From assembly GCF_040543805.1 (NCBI RefSeq), contig NZ_JBEUMS010000023.1, forward strand, positions 1 to 64,000: a DNA stretch of 64,000 nucleotides. The letters run 5' to 3'. The translations under genes were made by a program, and so were the position numbers. The stretch comes from Arcicella rosea (GTDB lineage Bacteria > Bacteroidota > Bacteroidia > Cytophagales > Spirosomataceae). Within the stretch, counting starts at the first letter, position 1, and each line of letters begins with the position of its first letter. This document shows, piece by piece, positions 33,494-42,082 of the stretch. The notes beneath the pieces were generated by a model. It made no database searches. It was not told the DNA's origin and saw only the letters and a list, made by a program, of their open reading frames with translations.

Positions 33494-35920
33494 ATGAAAA
33501 TCTCCCTTAATTGGCTTAAACAATTTGTAGAAATAACAGAGTCGGCTCAAGAATTAGATAGTCTCTTAACTGGAACGGGCTTAGAAGTAGAATCCATCGA
33601 GCGTCACGAAGCAATTTTGGGCGGTTTACAAGGTTTTGTAGTAGGTGAAGTACTTACTTGTGAACGATTTATGATCAAAGAAAAACAGTTGAGCTTAACT
33701 ACTGTTGATGTGGGCGGAGAAACGCCTTCACAAATTGTTTGTGGTGCTGCCAACGTTGAAGCTGGACAAAAAGTAATTGTTGCTACTATCGGAACTACGC
33801 TTTACGACCATTCAAAAGGTGTTGAGATTTTTAAAATCACCAGTAAAAAAACTTACGGACATCTTTCGGAAGGAATGATTTGTGCCGAAGACGAAATCGG
33901 TCTTGGTACTTCACACGCTGGTATTTTGGTGTTGGATACTGATTTACCAAACGGAACGCCTGCGGCTCAGTACTTTAATTTAGAAGCAGATTTATTAATC
34001 GAAATCGGATTAACACCCAACCGTGCAGACGCTGCTTCGCATTGGGGAGTTGCTCGTGATATTAAAGCAAAAACGAGTCGTTCTATTACTTTGCCTTCGG
34101 TTGAAGCTTTCAAAGTTGATAATAATAATTTTCCGATAGAACTTATTGTTGAAGATGCCGTTGCTTGTCCACGTTTTTGTGGTGTAACTATCGATGGTGT
34201 AAAAGTGCAGGAATCTCCAGAATGGTTGCGTAAATCATTAGAAACAATTGGCTTACGTTCAATTAACAATATTGTAGATATTACCAATTATATCTGTCAT
34301 GGACTTGGCCAGCCAATGCATGCGTATGACTGGAATGCCATTGCTGGGCAAAAAGTAATTGTAAAAACGCTTCCAGCAGGCACAAAATTTACAACACTTG
34401 ATGAAATAGAACGTACTTTAGGCGAAACAGATTTAATGATTTGTAACGGCGATGAACCGATGGGAATTGCTGGGGTTTTTGGTGGAACTAAATCAGGAAT
34501 CAAGCCAGAAACGACTCGTGTCTATTTAGAAGTAGCCTATTTCGACCCTGCTTCTGTAAGAAAAACGGCTCAACGTCATGGTTTAAAAACGGATGCTTCA
34601 TTCCGTTTTGAGCGTGGAACAGATCCAAACGCCAAATTATACGCTTTGAAATATGCAGCTCTGTTGATTCAAGAATTGGCGGGCGGCGTAATTGCTTCGG
34701 AAGTATCAGATTTTTATCCGAATCCGATAGCAGATTTCAGTATTCCAGTTTTATACAAAAACGTAAATCGTTTGATTGGTAAAACCTTGGATAAAGCTTT
34801 AGTAAAATCAATTCTTGAATCTTTAGACATTACGATTCAGAACGAAGATGAAAACGGTTTTACGGCAATCGTGCCGCCTTACCGTGTGGACGTTACTCGT
34901 GAAGCCGACGTAATCGAAGAAGTGCTTAGAATTTACGGCTTTGAAAACGTAGAATTGTCTGAAAACCTTGGAACAGAATTTTTATCTGGTTTCCCACAGA
35001 AAGACAGAGAACAATTACAATTAAAAATTTCACAAGTATTGGCGGCGAATGGTTTCAACGAAATTATTACCAATTCTTTAACAAAACCAGCTTATTCCGC
35101 TTTGATTAAAGCAGATTTACCGAACGACGACGTTGAGATTTTAAATAAATTATCAGAAGATTTAGGCGTAATGCGTCAGTCAATGGTATTTTCTGGTTTA
35201 GAAGTATTGGCACACAATATCAACCGTCGTCAGAAAGATTTGAAAATGTTTGATTTCGGTAAAACATATCACAAAATCAATGACAAATACGTTGAAAAAC
35301 GCCATTTAGCTTTGTATGTGACGGGAAATACTGAAAATGAAACATGGCAATTGAAATCACAAAAAGTAGCTTTCCATGCGTTGGCAAGTGCTGTAAATAA
35401 AGTACTGGGAAGTTTAGGTTTCAAGAATTTAGATACCAAACCTTTAGAAGGAACGGCAACTTTTGAATACGGCATAAGTTATGTATTGAACAAAAAAGAA
35501 GTAGCAAAAGTAGGTTTAGTGAAACCAAGCGTAGCGAAAAAAGCAGAAGTAAAACAGCACGTTTTCTTTGCTGATTTTGATTGGGATTACTTGTTCAAAC
35601 AATATAATGACAAAGCTGTTTTTGTAGAATTACCGAAATTCCCAGAAGTACGTCGTGACCTTTCTTTGGTGATTGACAAAACCGTTACTTTCGACCAAAT
35701 CCAGAAATTGGCACGTAATTATGAGAAAAACTTGTTGCGTCAAATCAATGTTTTTGATGTGTATCAAGGTGAAAACTTAGGAGCAGATAAAAAATCTTAT
35801 TCAGTAAGTTTCATTCTTCAAGATTACGAACAAACCTTGACGGACAAAGTAATCGACAAAACAATGGAAAAACTAATGGCAGCTTTTGAAAAAGAAATCG
35901 GAGCAGTGATTAGAAAATAA
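33494..35920 (+). CDS. pheT: Phenylalanyl-tRNA synthetase beta subunit
   Basis: The beta subunit pairs with PheS to charge tRNA-Phe. From the ATG at 33494 it has 808 residues, the usual length. It has an N-terminal MKISLNWLKQFV segment, a tRNA-binding (EMAP-like) domain (about 40-150), B3/B4 editing domains (SINNIVDITNY near 255-265), B5, the core domain and a C-terminal FDX-ACB anticodon-binding domain (about 715-808). pheS is not in the window. Terminator hairpin at 35941-35975. Confidence 0.97.
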   Translation: MKISLNWLKQFVEITESAQELDSLLTGTGLEVESIERHEAILGGLQGFVVGEVLTCERFMIKEKQLSLTTVDVGGETPSQIVCGAANVEAGQKVIVATIGTTLYDHSKGVEIFKITSKKTYGHLSEGMICAEDEIGLGTSHAGILVLDTDLPNGTPAAQYFNLEADLLIEIGLTPNRADAASHWGVARDIKAKTSRSITLPSVEAFKVDNNNFPIELIVEDAVACPRFCGVTIDGVKVQESPEWLRKSLETIGLRSINNIVDITNYICHGLGQPMHAYDWNAIAGQKVIVKTLPAGTKFTTLDEIERTLGETDLMICNGDEPMGIAGVFGGTKSGIKPETTRVYLEVAYFDPASVRKTAQRHGLKTDASFRFERGTDPNAKLYALKYAALLIQELAGGVIASEVSDFYPNPIADFSIPVLYKNVNRLIGKTLDKALVKSILESLDITIQNEDENGFTAIVPPYRVDVTREADVIEEVLRIYGFENVELSENLGTEFLSGFPQKDREQLQLKISQVLAANGFNEIITNSLTKPAYSALIKADLPNDDVEILNKLSEDLGVMRQSMVFSGLEVLAHNINRRQKDLKMFDFGKTYHKINDKYVEKRHLALYVTGNTENETWQLKSQKVAFHALASAVNKVLGSLGFKNLDTKPLEGTATFEYGISYVLNKKEVAKVGLVKPSVAKKAEVKQHVFFADFDWDYLFKQYNDKAVFVELPKFPEVRRDLSLVIDKTVTFDQIQKLARNYEKNLLRQINVFDVYQGENLGADKKSYSVSFILQDYEQTLTDKVIDKTMEKLMAAFEKEIGAVIRK

Positions 35921-35940
35921 TTTGGATAGATTCCCAACGC

Positions 35941-35975
35941 AAACGCCACAAGGATTTAAGATGCTTGTGGCGTTT
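35941..35975. terminator. Bidirectional terminator between pheT and a membrane-protein gene
   Basis: A 12-bp perfect stem (AAACGCCACAAG with CTTGTGGCGTTT) lies between convergent genes. T-rich sequence follows on the plus strand. Confidence 0.88.
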
Positions 35976-35981
35976 ATTATT

Positions 35982-36572
35982 TTATTCAATCTTCCAAATA
36001 CCTTTATATACTATAGTTATTGGAATATTTTTGAAGAAATCGTCGAAATTATAATAACAAGGCAGCCGTGAAGTAAGAATAATTGAGCTTTGGTCTTTCA
36101 AAATGATTTTATAGTATGGGAATGCAATTTTATGGTTGTTAGGCTGAAATCTTATAATTTCTTGAATTTCGCTCAAATAGAATGAAGTATTTTCTATGCC
36201 TGAAATACTTACTTTCTTTTCAAGAGGATTAAAAGTATAAGTTCTTTTTCCATTTATTTTGAAAACTTGTATTTCTAGAGAGCTGATTATTACTCCTAAT
36301 GTAATTAGTAGTAAACCTAAAATTATTATTAAGATGATAGGGATAAACTCCTGATGTTTCAATTTCAAAATTGTGAAAAGCATTATGAAACCCATAATTA
36401 TAAAAAAAAGAGCAAAAACACAGGAGAAAATATCATATCTGATTTTATAGCTTCGAGGTACTTTCAGCATAGATTGTAATCCATGTAAATCAGAATATTC
36501 TTTTGAGGCAGTATAAACGATTATGATTAGACCGAATGCAATGAGTGACAGAGTGATAAGTGCAGTAACCAT
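35982..36572 (-). CDS. Membrane protein with a C-terminal PH-like domain, unknown function
   Basis: The 196-residue product has three predicted transmembrane helices (about 5-20, 48-68 and 78-97). A soluble beta-rich C-terminal part (about 100-196) contains segments such as YTFNPLEKKVSISGI and FPYYKIILKDQSSIIL that resemble bacterial PH-like domains. No named family is recognised. The gene on the other side of the divergent gap encodes a protein of similar plan. Confidence 0.6.
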   Translation of the reverse strand: MVTALITLSLIAFGLIIIVYTASKEYSDLHGLQSMLKVPRSYKIRYDIFSCVFALFFIIMGFIMLFTILKLKHQEFIPIILIIILGLLLITLGVIISSLEIQVFKINGKRTYTFNPLEKKVSISGIENTSFYLSEIQEIIRFQPNNHKIAFPYYKIILKDQSSIILTSRLPCYYNFDDFFKNIPITIVYKGIWKIE

Positions 36573-36662
36573 TTTATGTTGAGGTTTAGAAAAGTAAAAA
36601 CCAAAATTAAATAGAAAGAGTGCTTCCTCAAATCATTATCTCCTGTTTTATTAAGAATTTTG

Positions 36663-36670
36663 TACCTTTG
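36663..36670 (+). promoter_or_regulatory. Candidate -7 box upstream of the small membrane gene and ffh
   Basis: TACCTTTG matches the consensus 80 bp before the ATG at 36750. Confidence 0.55.
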
Positions 36671-36749
36671 TGCGTTAAGCTTTGAATTATAGAAATTTGT
36701 TCGAGAGAATAGCTTTTTAAATATTGTTTTTGCCAATAAAACCGAAGAG

Positions 36750-37274
36750 ATGGAAACAAATTTTCCCATTACTTTTAAAGTTAATATCATAAAAGATTGG
36801 GAGTTAGTTGTTGGATTCGTATTTATTTTACTCTGGTTTGTATCGGTATTTTTTATTTTTCATATTCATTGGTTCGTGGTAATTCCTTTGTTGGTAATAC
36901 TGTTTTGGCAATTAAATTTAGTTTTTGCTGAAATAAAATTGACTCACGAAGGTATTGAATATAAATCTTGGGTTCAAGAGATAATCATAAAATGGAGTGA
37001 GGTAAATACTTTGGGTGGAATTGTCAGAATTAAAAGACAGTATTTTGAAGTTATTTCCATTCAGTCTTTGAAAGCTAATATTAAGTATAAAAGTCAGATT
37101 GGTTCATTGGTTTATGCAGGAGAAGTGAAAAAAAAGCTTTTTCTTTCTAAGAAAGAGCAGTTTAGTCCAAATAGGTTTACGTGGATAAGTAATGAATTTA
37201 TTTCATTTGAGTATCGTCCAGAAATATTAAAAATTATACAAGAAAAATTAGAAGCAATAGATAAAAATGTTTGA
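36750..37274 (+). CDS. Small membrane protein, unknown function
   Basis: The 174-residue product has two closely spaced hydrophobic helices (about 18-60) followed by a soluble beta-rich domain with LTHEGIEYKSWVQEIIIKWSE, a pattern like PH-like membrane proteins. No specific family is recognised. Its last 8 bp overlap the first bases of ffh in another frame, so the two are likely translationally coupled. Confidence 0.65.
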   Translation: METNFPITFKVNIIKDWELVVGFVFILLWFVSVFFIFHIHWFVVIPLLVILFWQLNLVFAEIKLTHEGIEYKSWVQEIIIKWSEVNTLGGIVRIKRQYFEVISIQSLKANIKYKSQIGSLVYAGEVKKKLFLSKKEQFSPNRFTWISNEFISFEYRPEILKIIQEKLEAIDKNV

Positions 37275-38601
37275 GAATTTAAGCAGTAAAATAACCACCG
37301 CAATGCGTACCCTGAAAGGTAAGGGACGTATCACGGATGTCAATGTAGCAAGTACTGTCAAGGAAATCCGTAAGGCTTTGATGGATGCCGATGTTAACTA
37401 TAAAGTTGCCAAAGAAATCACTGACCGTATCAAGGAAGAAGCAATGGGACAAAAAATCCTTATTGCGGTTGACCCTGGTCAAATGTTGGTGAAGATTGTC
37501 CATGAAGAGCTCGTTAAATTGATGGGTTCGTCGGTACAAGCTATCAACCTTAAACCAGACCCAGCGATTATCTTGATTGCAGGTTTGCAAGGTTCTGGTA
37601 AAACTACTTTTTCTGGAAAATTAGCTCAATACCTCAAAAAAAGTGGTAGAAATGTGTTGTTGGTTGCCTGTGATATTTATCGTCCTGCGGCTATCGACCA
37701 ATTGAAAGTTTTAGGTGAACAAGTAGGCGTAGATGTTTATGCTGAACCTGAAAACAAAAACGCTGTTGAGATTGCTCAAAATGCTATTTCTTACGGACGT
37801 AAAATGGGTAAAAGAGTAATCATTGTCGATACTGCTGGTCGTTTGGCAGTAGATGAGGCGATGATGAATGAAATTGCAGCGGTTAAAAATGCCATTAAAC
37901 CTTCAGAAATCCTTTTTGTAGTGGATTCGATGACAGGACAAGATGCTGTAAATACTGCTAAAACTTTCAACGAACGTTTGAATTTTGATGGCGTTGTATT
38001 AACCAAATTAGATGGTGATGCTCGTGGTGGTGCGGCACTTTCTATTCGTCATATTGTAGATAAACCAATTAAGTTTATCTCAACAGGCGAAAAAATGGAT
38101 GCCCTCGACCAATTCTATCCCGACCGTATGGCAAGCCGTATTTTGGGTATGGGTGACGTACTTTCTTTGGTAGAAAGAGCACAAAGTGCTTTTGATGAAG
38201 AAGAATCGGAGCGTATCAATAAGAAAATCCGCCAAAACCAGTTCAGTTTTGAAGATTTCTACTCGCAGTTACAGCAAATCAAGAAAATGGGTAATTTGAA
38301 GGATTTGATGGGAATGGTGCCGGGAATGTCGCAAGCAGTGAAAGATGTGGATATTCCAGACGATGCTTTCAAATCAATTGAAGCAATCATCCAGTCGATG
38401 ACTCCGAAAGAACGCCAAAAACCAGAATTGTTGGATATGTCTCGTAAGAAACGTATTGCAACTGGTTCGGGAACTTCTGTTACAGAAATCAATAATCTCT
38501 TGAAACAGTTCGACGGAATGCGTAAAATGATGCGTATGATGAACAATGTTCAAGACGGTAAAATGAAAATGCCTAATATGGCAAATATGATGCGTAAATA
38601 G
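37267..38601 (+). CDS. ffh: Signal recognition particle GTPase
   Basis: Ffh binds signal sequences on ribosomes and delivers membrane proteins to FtsY and SecYEG. The 444 residues show an N-domain (about 1-85), a GTPase G-domain with G1 LIAGLQGSGKTT (about 101-112), DTAGR (about 189-193), TKLDGDARGGAA (about 245-256), and a Met-rich C-terminal M-domain ending in KMKMPNMANMMRK. It overlaps the preceding small gene by 8 bp. A terminator follows at 38628. Confidence 0.97.
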   Translation: MFENLSSKITTAMRTLKGKGRITDVNVASTVKEIRKALMDADVNYKVAKEITDRIKEEAMGQKILIAVDPGQMLVKIVHEELVKLMGSSVQAINLKPDPAIILIAGLQGSGKTTFSGKLAQYLKKSGRNVLLVACDIYRPAAIDQLKVLGEQVGVDVYAEPENKNAVEIAQNAISYGRKMGKRVIIVDTAGRLAVDEAMMNEIAAVKNAIKPSEILFVVDSMTGQDAVNTAKTFNERLNFDGVVLTKLDGDARGGAALSIRHIVDKPIKFISTGEKMDALDQFYPDRMASRILGMGDVLSLVERAQSAFDEEESERINKKIRQNQFSFEDFYSQLQQIKKMGNLKDLMGMVPGMSQAVKDVDIPDDAFKSIEAIIQSMTPKERQKPELLDMSRKKRIATGSGTSVTEINNLLKQFDGMRKMMRMMNNVQDGKMKMPNMANMMRK

Positions 38602-38627
38602 CACTCTGCTTTGAGCTTTAGTAATAG

Positions 38628-38665
38628 AAAAGGGTTAAGAAGATTTTATCTTGTTAACCCTTTTT
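38628..38665 (+). terminator. Terminator of ffh
   Basis: AAAAGGGTTAA and TTAACCCTTTT pair around a 15-nt loop and are followed by TTTTT, 27 bp after the ffh stop. Confidence 0.88.
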
Positions 38666-38690
38666 ATTTAATATGAATATAAAGCCAATA

Positions 38691-38724
38691 AAAAAGCCTT
38701 AACATTTTGAAATGTTAAGGCTTT
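38691..38724 (-). terminator. Terminator of the tRNA-Val pair
   Basis: AAAGCCTTAACATT with AATGTTAAGGCTTT forms a 14-bp stem. On the minus strand it ends in a T run directly after the tRNA 3' end. Confidence 0.85.
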
Positions 38725-38729
38725 GGTGG

Positions 38730-38804
38730 TGGTCCCACTAGGATTCGAACCTAGGACCCCCTGCTTGTAAGGCAGGTGCTCTGAACCAGCTGAGCTATGA
38801 AACC
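38730..38804 (-). tRNA. tRNA-Val (anticodon TAC), copy 1
   Basis: The 75-nt gene on the minus strand has acceptor GGTTTCA/TGGGACC (two G-U pairs), a D-arm GCTCAGCTGGTTCAGAGC, an anticodon stem CCTGC/GCAGG with loop CTTACAA, and a T-arm CTAGG-TTCGAAT-CCTAG. Discriminator A is followed by an encoded CCA (38727-38729). Confidence 0.97.
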
Positions 38805-38825
38805 GAGATTGTTATTGTAATTTGG

Positions 38826-38900
38826 TGGTCCCACTAGGATTCGAACCTAGGACCCCCTGCTTGTAAGGCAGGTGCTCTGAACCAGCTGAGCTATGAAACC
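38826..38900 (-). tRNA. tRNA-Val (anticodon TAC), copy 2
   Basis: This copy is identical to the one 21 bp downstream on the same strand, including the encoded CCA. The two are transcribed together from the promoter at 38925-38956 and end at the hairpin at 38691-38724. Confidence 0.97.
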
Positions 38901-38924
38901 AAATCCCTTTCTTTTAAGGTGGTG

Positions 38925-38956
38925 CAAAATTACGCTTTATTTGCTTACACTCCAAA
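38925..38956 (-). promoter_or_regulatory. Promoter of the tRNA-Val pair
   Basis: On the minus strand TTTG (38953-38956) and TAATTTTG (38925-38932) are separated by 20 bp. This matches the Bacteroidota -33/-7 layout, 25 bp before the first tRNA. Confidence 0.65.
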
Positions 38957-39185
38957 CATCAACAAAGAAAAAAATGAATCTTTTTTAAATAAAATTATAA
39001 GTGTTTTATTATCAATAAGTTAAAATGTGATAAATTTTTGATGTTTTTTATTCTATCTATCACGGTGTATTGATAATTATTAAGAATGAAAAGAAACGTG
39101 CATTTCAAGATAAAATACTTCAAAAACGTTCATGCTATTTTTGGAATGACTGTAGATGTTTTTAACCTTTCATAACAATTGAAGT

Positions 39186-39215
39186 TTTGATTATTGGTTA
39201 AACTGGATAAATTTG
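39186..39215 (+). promoter_or_regulatory. Promoter of the TerC-family gene
   Basis: TTTG (39186-39189) and TAAATTTG (39208-39215) are 18 bp apart, 30 bp before the ATG at 39246. Confidence 0.6.
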
Positions 39216-39245
39216 TGAAATCAAAATATTTAAACCAAAATTAAA

Positions 39246-40019
39246 ATGTCAGAATTATTTACAGCTGGTGGTATTATAAGTTTACTTACTCTTACCTTTT
39301 TAGAAATTGTTCTTGGAATAGATAACATCATTTTTATTTCAATTGCTGCCAATAAATTAGCCAAGAAAGATCAAGCAAAAGCAAGGAACATAGGATTGCT
39401 ATTAGCAATGGTTTTCAGAATTACTTTACTGTTTGGTATTTCATTTATCATCTCTTTACAAGAACCTTTTACTCATATTAATTTAGGATGGCTTAATGCG
39501 GGAATTTCTGGACAAAGTTTAATCTTATTTATCGGAGGTTTATTCTTATTGTATAAAGCTACTTCTGAGATTCATGAAAAGCTAGAGGTTGGAGGCGAAC
39601 ATGAAGTTACTGTCCCTAAAGGTTCAGCGGCTGATAAATTAACGGCTGTGGTGCTTCAAATTGCGTTGATTAATATTGTATTCTCGATTGATTCTATTCT
39701 TACTGCGATTGGCTTAACACATAATTTACCGATTATGATTATTTCAGTTGTATTGTCGATTGTGATTATGATGGGTTTTTCAGGACCAGTTGGCGATTTT
39801 GTAAATCGTCACCCTTCTATTCAAATGCTAGGAATGGCATTCTTGATTATGATTGGTTTTATGCTTATTGCACAATCTGCACACGACGCACATGTTTCTC
39901 TTTTTGGTTCTGGTGTGGGTGAAGTACCAAAAGGCTATTTATATTTTGCGATTGCCTTCTCTTTATTAGTTGAAGTACTTAATATTAAAATGAGAACTAA
40001 ACAAGAGAGTGCTAAGTAG
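39246..40019 (+). CDS. TerC family integral membrane protein
   Basis: The 257-residue protein has seven or so hydrophobic helices with conserved intramembrane acidic residues in EIVLGIDNIIFISI (about 20-33) and NIVFSIDSILTAIG (about 142-155), the two hallmark repeats of the TerC family. Family members are linked to metal (Mn) efflux during exoprotein metalation or to tellurium resistance. No ter genes are nearby, so metal homeostasis is the more likely role. Confidence 0.92.
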   Translation: MSELFTAGGIISLLTLTFLEIVLGIDNIIFISIAANKLAKKDQAKARNIGLLLAMVFRITLLFGISFIISLQEPFTHINLGWLNAGISGQSLILFIGGLFLLYKATSEIHEKLEVGGEHEVTVPKGSAADKLTAVVLQIALINIVFSIDSILTAIGLTHNLPIMIISVVLSIVIMMGFSGPVGDFVNRHPSIQMLGMAFLIMIGFMLIAQSAHDAHVSLFGSGVGEVPKGYLYFAIAFSLLVEVLNIKMRTKQESAK

Positions 40020-40068
40020 TATTTATGAAGTAGGCGATTTAATCACTCGCTTTTGTTTGATAGAAAGT

Positions 40069-40112
40069 AAAAAAGCCGTGAACTTGTTCAACACAAATTC
40101 ACGGCTTTTTTT
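40069..40112. terminator. Bidirectional terminator between terC-like and thioredoxin genes
   Basis: A 14-bp stem (AAAAAAGCCGTGAA with TTCACGGCTTTTTT) with flanking A and T runs lies between convergent genes. Confidence 0.92.
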
Positions 40113-40128
40113 AAGGAATAAAATAAAA

Positions 40129-40581
40129 TTACTTTACAAACTTTTTCGCTTGTGCTAAAATAACATTAGCCGCATTTGGAATAGGGTTTGGAACACCAAC
40201 CATAATCGTTTTTACTTTACCATTGTTATCCATAAAGTAAATAGATGGATAAGCATCTACTGGATATTTTTGAGCTACCGCAGGACCTTCACCGTTTTCA
40301 TAATCCATTGCTACACAAACGTATTTTTGGTTCATGTAATCTCCCAAGGCTTTATCTGTGAATACTTGATTTTTCAAGATTTTGCATGGACCACACCAAG
40401 TAGTGTAACAATCCATCATTATCATTTTGTTTTCTTTTTTAGCTTTTGCTAAAGCTTGTTGAAAAGTACCTTTAAAAAACTGAATGCCTGTTGCGTTTGT
40501 ATTTTTGGCAGGTTCAGTTTTAGCATTTACACTGATAGTAAAAAGGATTAATAAAGCAGATAAAATTCTAGTTTTTAACAT
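40129..40581 (-). CDS. Secreted thioredoxin-fold protein
   Basis: The 150-residue product has a signal peptide ending near SVNA, then a thioredoxin fold with the active site TWCGPCK (about residues 61-67) and a cis-Pro region VDAYPSIYF. It would act as a periplasmic thiol-disulfide oxidoreductase. It is transcribed alone. The partner reductase is not in this window. Confidence 0.9.
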   Translation of the reverse strand: MLKTRILSALLILFTISVNAKTEPAKNTNATGIQFFKGTFQQALAKAKKENKMIMMDCYTTWCGPCKILKNQVFTDKALGDYMNQKYVCVAMDYENGEGPAVAQKYPVDAYPSIYFMDNNGKVKTIMVGVPNPIPNAANVILAQAKKFVK

Positions 40582-40690
40582 TTTCTAAGATTGATTAAGT
40601 TTGATACAAAACGTTTAATTGACGAGTAAATTTTAAACGATTAAACTAATACTAAAGTTTTAGATTAACAATCATTAACACTTTAAATTA

Positions 40691-40722
40691 AAAAGGCGTA
40701 AGAATAAATACTCTTACGCCCC
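40691..40722 (-). terminator. Terminator of dnaN
   Basis: GGCGTAAG and CTTACGCC pair around a 10-nt loop and end in TTTTT on the minus strand, 24 bp after the dnaN stop. Confidence 0.85.
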
Positions 40723-40745
40723 AATATAGATATGTTAAATGTCAA

Positions 40746-41870
40746 TTACGCATAAGTATTTAGCATTACTGGCATTACAAGCATTAAAATATCTTCGTCA
40801 GCTTTTTTATCAGCTGGAATAATTAGACCAGCACGATTAGGTTGAGACATTTCTAAAGAAATCATGTTTGATGTAAGATTACTCAACATTTCAATCATGA
40901 ATTTAGCATTGAAACCAATTTCCATTTCATCTCCATCATAGTCGCACATTAATCTTTCATTCGCTTCGTTAGAATAATCTAAATCTTCTGCTGAAATCAC
41001 TAAATCGTTTTTCAATAATTTTAAACGAATTTGATGAGTCGTTTTATTTGAATAAATAGAAATGCGTTTCAAAGAACCTAAAAATTCTGAACGATTAATT
41101 GTTAGAACATTTGGATTGTTTTGAGGAATAGCATTTTCGTAATCAGGGAAACGTTCGTCGATTAATCGGCAAATCATTCTGATGTTATTGAAACTGAAAA
41201 ACGCATTTGAAGAACTGAAATCAGAAGTAACAGTTGTATCATCAGATGGCAATGAAGATTTCAATAAATTCAATGCTTTACGAGGAATAATCATCGTAGA
41301 ATCATATTCTGATTTTACATCACTTCTTTTATAGCGAATCAATCTATGTCCGTCAGTAGCGACAAAATTGGTATATTCAGGAGACAATTGAACATAAACA
41401 CCTGTCATCGCAGGACGCAAATCGTCATTTGAAACAGCAAAAATTGTATTAGCAATTGCTGCCCCTAATATATCAGCAGAAATTTGTACTGATAAACTTT
41501 TTGTTACTTGTGGTACTTTAGGGAAATCAATTGGGTTTTCACCTGAAAGCTTATAACGACCATTTTCAGTGATTATTTCAGTCCCAAAAGTATCTCTGTC
41601 AACTTTAAAAGTAATTGGTTGGTCTGGCAAGCCTCTAAGAGTATCCAATAATAAACGAGCAGGAATAGCGATTGCTCCAGAGTCTGAAGATTCTATTGCC
41701 AATGTCGTAATCATTACAGTCTGTAAATCAGAGGCAGTAACTGTCAGTTGAGTTTGATCAATTTGGAACAAGAAATTTTCCAAAATAGGTACAATCGGGT
41801 TGTTGGCAATAACGCCATTAACTGTCGAGAGTTGTTTCAATAAAACTGATGAGGATACGACGAATTTCAT
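40746..41870 (-). CDS. dnaN: DNA polymerase III beta subunit (sliding clamp)
   Basis: The dimeric clamp tethers DNA polymerase III to DNA. The 374 residues form three successive DNA-clamp domains. The N-terminal MKFVVSSSVLLKQLSTV, central DLRPAMTGVYVQ (about 154-165) and C-terminal LMLVMPVML are typical. dnaA is not adjacent. Instead gldG lies upstream on the same strand, an order known in gliding Bacteroidota. Its own -7 box is at 41964-41971. Confidence 0.96.
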   Translation of the reverse strand: MKFVVSSSVLLKQLSTVNGVIANNPIVPILENFLFQIDQTQLTVTASDLQTVMITTLAIESSDSGAIAIPARLLLDTLRGLPDQPITFKVDRDTFGTEIITENGRYKLSGENPIDFPKVPQVTKSLSVQISADILGAAIANTIFAVSNDDLRPAMTGVYVQLSPEYTNFVATDGHRLIRYKRSDVKSEYDSTMIIPRKALNLLKSSLPSDDTTVTSDFSSSNAFFSFNNIRMICRLIDERFPDYENAIPQNNPNVLTINRSEFLGSLKRISIYSNKTTHQIRLKLLKNDLVISAEDLDYSNEANERLMCDYDGDEMEIGFNAKFMIEMLSNLTSNMISLEMSQPNRAGLIIPADKKADEDILMLVMPVMLNTYA

Positions 41871-41963
41871 TATCTTGAAAGAATATTTTTAGTTGGGAAT
41901 GACTATTAAATTACCAAAACGATTTAAGTTTTGATATAAAGCACTGTATTTTAAAAAGTTCAA

Positions 41964-41971
41964 CAAAAGTA
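41964..41971 (-). promoter_or_regulatory. Bacteroidota -7 box of dnaN
   Basis: TACTTTTG on the minus strand lies about 94 bp before the dnaN ATG, so dnaN need not depend on gldG transcription. Confidence 0.5.
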
Positions 41972-42082
41972 CAAATAAGCCCTGACTTTTAATTGTTTTT
42001 AGGCAAATTTCGCCAGCAAGAAAAAGTTTTTTTGAAACTTAATTTTATTCACTCAACGATTATGAGAAAATGAATTAAATAC

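Noticed and set aside
38730..38900. Assembly duplication of tRNA-Val
   Set aside because: The 21-bp spacer between the copies differs from the flanks and one promoter and one terminator serve both, so a true tandem pair is more likely.
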